The notes under the pieces were generated by a model. It was not told where the DNA came from. It was given only the letters and a program-made list of their open reading frames with translations, and did not search any database. 64,000 nucleotides of DNA from Pelomonas saccharophila_A (GTDB lineage Bacteria; Pseudomonadota; Gammaproteobacteria; Burkholderiales; Burkholderiaceae_C), in assembly GCF_031458095.1 (NCBI RefSeq), contig NZ_JAVDXU010000002.1:1267647-1331646 (forward strand). The letters run 5' to 3'. The stretch's first letter is position 1. The number at the start of each line of letters is the position of its first letter. Below, one piece after another: positions 62,784 through 64,000 of this stretch. The translations under genes and the position numbers were made by a program.

Positions 62784-62842
62784 CCCCACGCGAGCGTTGC
62801 CCGCTGCCCCCCGAGGGGGCTCGCCCCTCCTAGGGGCGGCCC
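62784..62842 (+). repeat. GC-rich intergenic repeat with two hairpins
   Basis: GCCCCC-CGA-GGGGGC (62806-62820) and CGCCCCT-CCT-AGGGGCG (62822-62838) are perfect adjacent hairpins between rlmJ and the lacI-type gene. The first resembles the GCCCCCT/AGGGGGC hairpin at 4902. No T run follows, so a Rho-independent terminator is not clear. The GGAGG before the lacI start lies at its end. Confidence 0.6.
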
Positions 62843-62855
62843 GGCGGAGGGTCGC

Positions 62856-63842
62856 ATGACGGAGAGCAAGCCGGTCACGATGGAGCAGATCGCCGCTCTT
62901 GCCGGCGTGTCGACCATCACCGTTTCGCGTGCGCTGCGCGACAGCCCCTCGGTCACGCCGGCCACGCGCGAGCGCATCAAGACCCTGGCCGAGGCCGCGG
63001 GCTACCGTTTCAACCACCATGCGCGCAATCTGCGCCTGCGCCGCAGCCATATGGTGGCCGTCATGCTGGAGATGCAGCCCGACACCGACCGGCCCATGAC
63101 CGACGCCTACCCGTTGCAATTGCTAGGCGGCATCACCCAGGAGCTGACCTCGCGCGGCTACAGCGTGCTGCTGTCGGCCCTGCAGAGCCCCGGCCAGGGC
63201 ATGGCGGCCTCGGCCGACGGCCTCATCCTGCTCGGCCAGGGCGCCAACGGCTCGGCCGTCAGGTCGGCCGCAGCCATGGGCCTGCCCATGGTGGTCTGGG
63301 GGGCCGAACATGGGCGCGGTGACTCCGTCGTCGTCGGCGGCGACAACGCCCATGGCGGTGCCTGCGCGGCCGAACGCATGATCGCGCTGGAGAGGCGCGA
63401 GCTGCTCTTCCTCGGCGATGTACGCCATGCCGAGATCCGCGACCGCCAGCAGGGCTTTGCCAAGACGCTGAAGAAGGCCGGGCTGAAGTGTCAGACGCTG
63501 ACGCCGGCAGCCTTCACTTTCGGTGCCGGCTTCACGGCCGTGCAGGCCCATCTGGCCAAGGGCGGCAAGGCGCCCGACGGCCTGTTCGCCGCCAGCGACC
63601 TGCTGGCCATGGGCGCCGTGCGTGCCTTCACCGACGCCGGTCTCGCCGTGCCCGAGGCGGTGTCGGTCATCGGCTATGACGACTCGCCCGCGGCCCAGAG
63701 CTTTGCACCGCCGCTGACCAGCGTGCGCCAGGACTGGCACCACGGCGGCGTGCTGCTGGCGCGCAAGGTGCTGGATCTCATCGGCGGCCAGGGCGCCGCC
63801 AGCGAGATCATGCCGACGGAGCTGGTCGTGCGGGCGACCTGA
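62856..63842 (+). CDS. LacI-family transcriptional regulator
   Basis: The product (328 aa) has the LacI DNA-binding start (VTMEQIAALAGVSTITVSRA, about 7-26, then a hinge near 50-60) and a sugar-binding-protein-like domain with GLILLGQGANG, GGDNAHGGACAAERM and the VSVIGYDDSPAAQSF motif of the family, here resembling GntR-type LacI members. GGAGG precedes the ATG. No sugar gene adjoins it within the window; whether it binds the operators near 3972 or 31705 cannot be told. Confidence 0.9.
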   Translation: MTESKPVTMEQIAALAGVSTITVSRALRDSPSVTPATRERIKTLAEAAGYRFNHHARNLRLRRSHMVAVMLEMQPDTDRPMTDAYPLQLLGGITQELTSRGYSVLLSALQSPGQGMAASADGLILLGQGANGSAVRSAAAMGLPMVVWGAEHGRGDSVVVGGDNAHGGACAAERMIALERRELLFLGDVRHAEIRDRQQGFAKTLKKAGLKCQTLTPAAFTFGAGFTAVQAHLAKGGKAPDGLFAASDLLAMGAVRAFTDAGLAVPEAVSVIGYDDSPAAQSFAPPLTSVRQDWHHGGVLLARKVLDLIGGQGAASEIMPTELVVRAT

Positions 63843-64000
63843 GGGGCTGCTTGGCAGCGGTTGCTGACGATCACGGCCGGCGTCCGCACGGCAGCAATGT
63901 GCCCGAAGCGGAAGTTCGGCGTTCCTCTGCGACAGGCTACTAGTGGTCAGTCCAGAATGACTACTTCGTGGCCGTTCTTTTAGGCCTCAAGTGATACCCC
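63843..64000. other. Window end, no gene recognised
   Basis: The last 158 bases carry no reading frame of interest. The final 60 bases are less GC-rich than the rest (for example GGCCGTTCTTTTAGGCC), which suggests a promoter or terminator region of a gene beyond the edge. GGCC-GTTCTTTTA-GGCC is a weak inverted repeat. Confidence 0.4.

Overview
The window is high-GC (about 65-70% on lines counted by eye), densely packed DNA from a betaproteobacterium of the order Burkholderiales, most likely a Roseateles/Mitsuaria/Rubrivivax-like member. The grounds are gene content (a protocatechuate 4,5-cleavage operon, PEP-CTERM exoproteins, DUF3185 and DUF805 proteins, GTP-type PEP carboxykinase) and a dispersed GC-rich intergenic repeat placed 3' of genes. 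This assignment is inference. No tRNA, rRNA, insertion sequence, phage gene or CRISPR array was seen, and no gene-free stretch exceeds 300 bases.

Layout. 1-4037: a minus-strand carbohydrate-uptake operon (TonB receptor, FucP-like MFS, a gene running off the edge) with a cluster of LacI-type operators. 4108-8899: SEC-C protein, metallophosphoesterase and a large secreted GH87 alpha-1,3-glucanase-type enzyme with tandem carbohydrate-binding modules. 9030-13673: DMT permease, exported protein, and divergent glpD/glpK. 13756-18845: a low-GC orphan gene resembling an immunity protein, an SDR/LysR pair, small membrane proteins, a VOC protein and a WYL regulator. 18954-24118: an operon of a ferritin-like/4Fe-4S/double-CDGSH fusion, a hybrid histidine kinase and a DUF488 protein. 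24277-29461: acyltransferase, CoxG-like, BON, CoxE-like and CoxD-like proteins and a CPBP protease. 29656-33871: exported proteins, two DUF3185 paralogues, DUF924 and a secreted beta-helix protein. 33930-43295: pckG, a beta-alanine catabolic pair (omega-aminotransferase plus malonate-semialdehyde dehydrogenase) with its LysR, a serine hydrolase and an M13 peptidase.

43380-54500 is a complete 4-hydroxybenzoate degradation region. PobA makes protocatechuate, LigAB opens the ring by 4,5-cleavage, and LigC, LigI, LigJ and LigK carry the product to pyruvate plus oxaloacetate. A PcaK-like symporter, a signal-less ModA-like protein and an aldo/keto reductase belong to the same operon of about 8 kb, and a LysR gene is divergent from it. 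The AraC-type regulator beside pobA carries a one-base frameshift. pckG in the same window could turn the oxaloacetate into phosphoenolpyruvate.

54497-63842: YbdK ligase, CPA2 antiporter, MOSC protein, a secreted beta-helix protein, two PEP-CTERM proteins, an Old Yellow Enzyme, rlmJ and a LacI-family regulator.

The items most worth following up are the CDGSH fusion operon, the repeat family with a covarying hairpin, the orphan Cox maturation genes, the LacI operator cluster and the frameshifted pobR.
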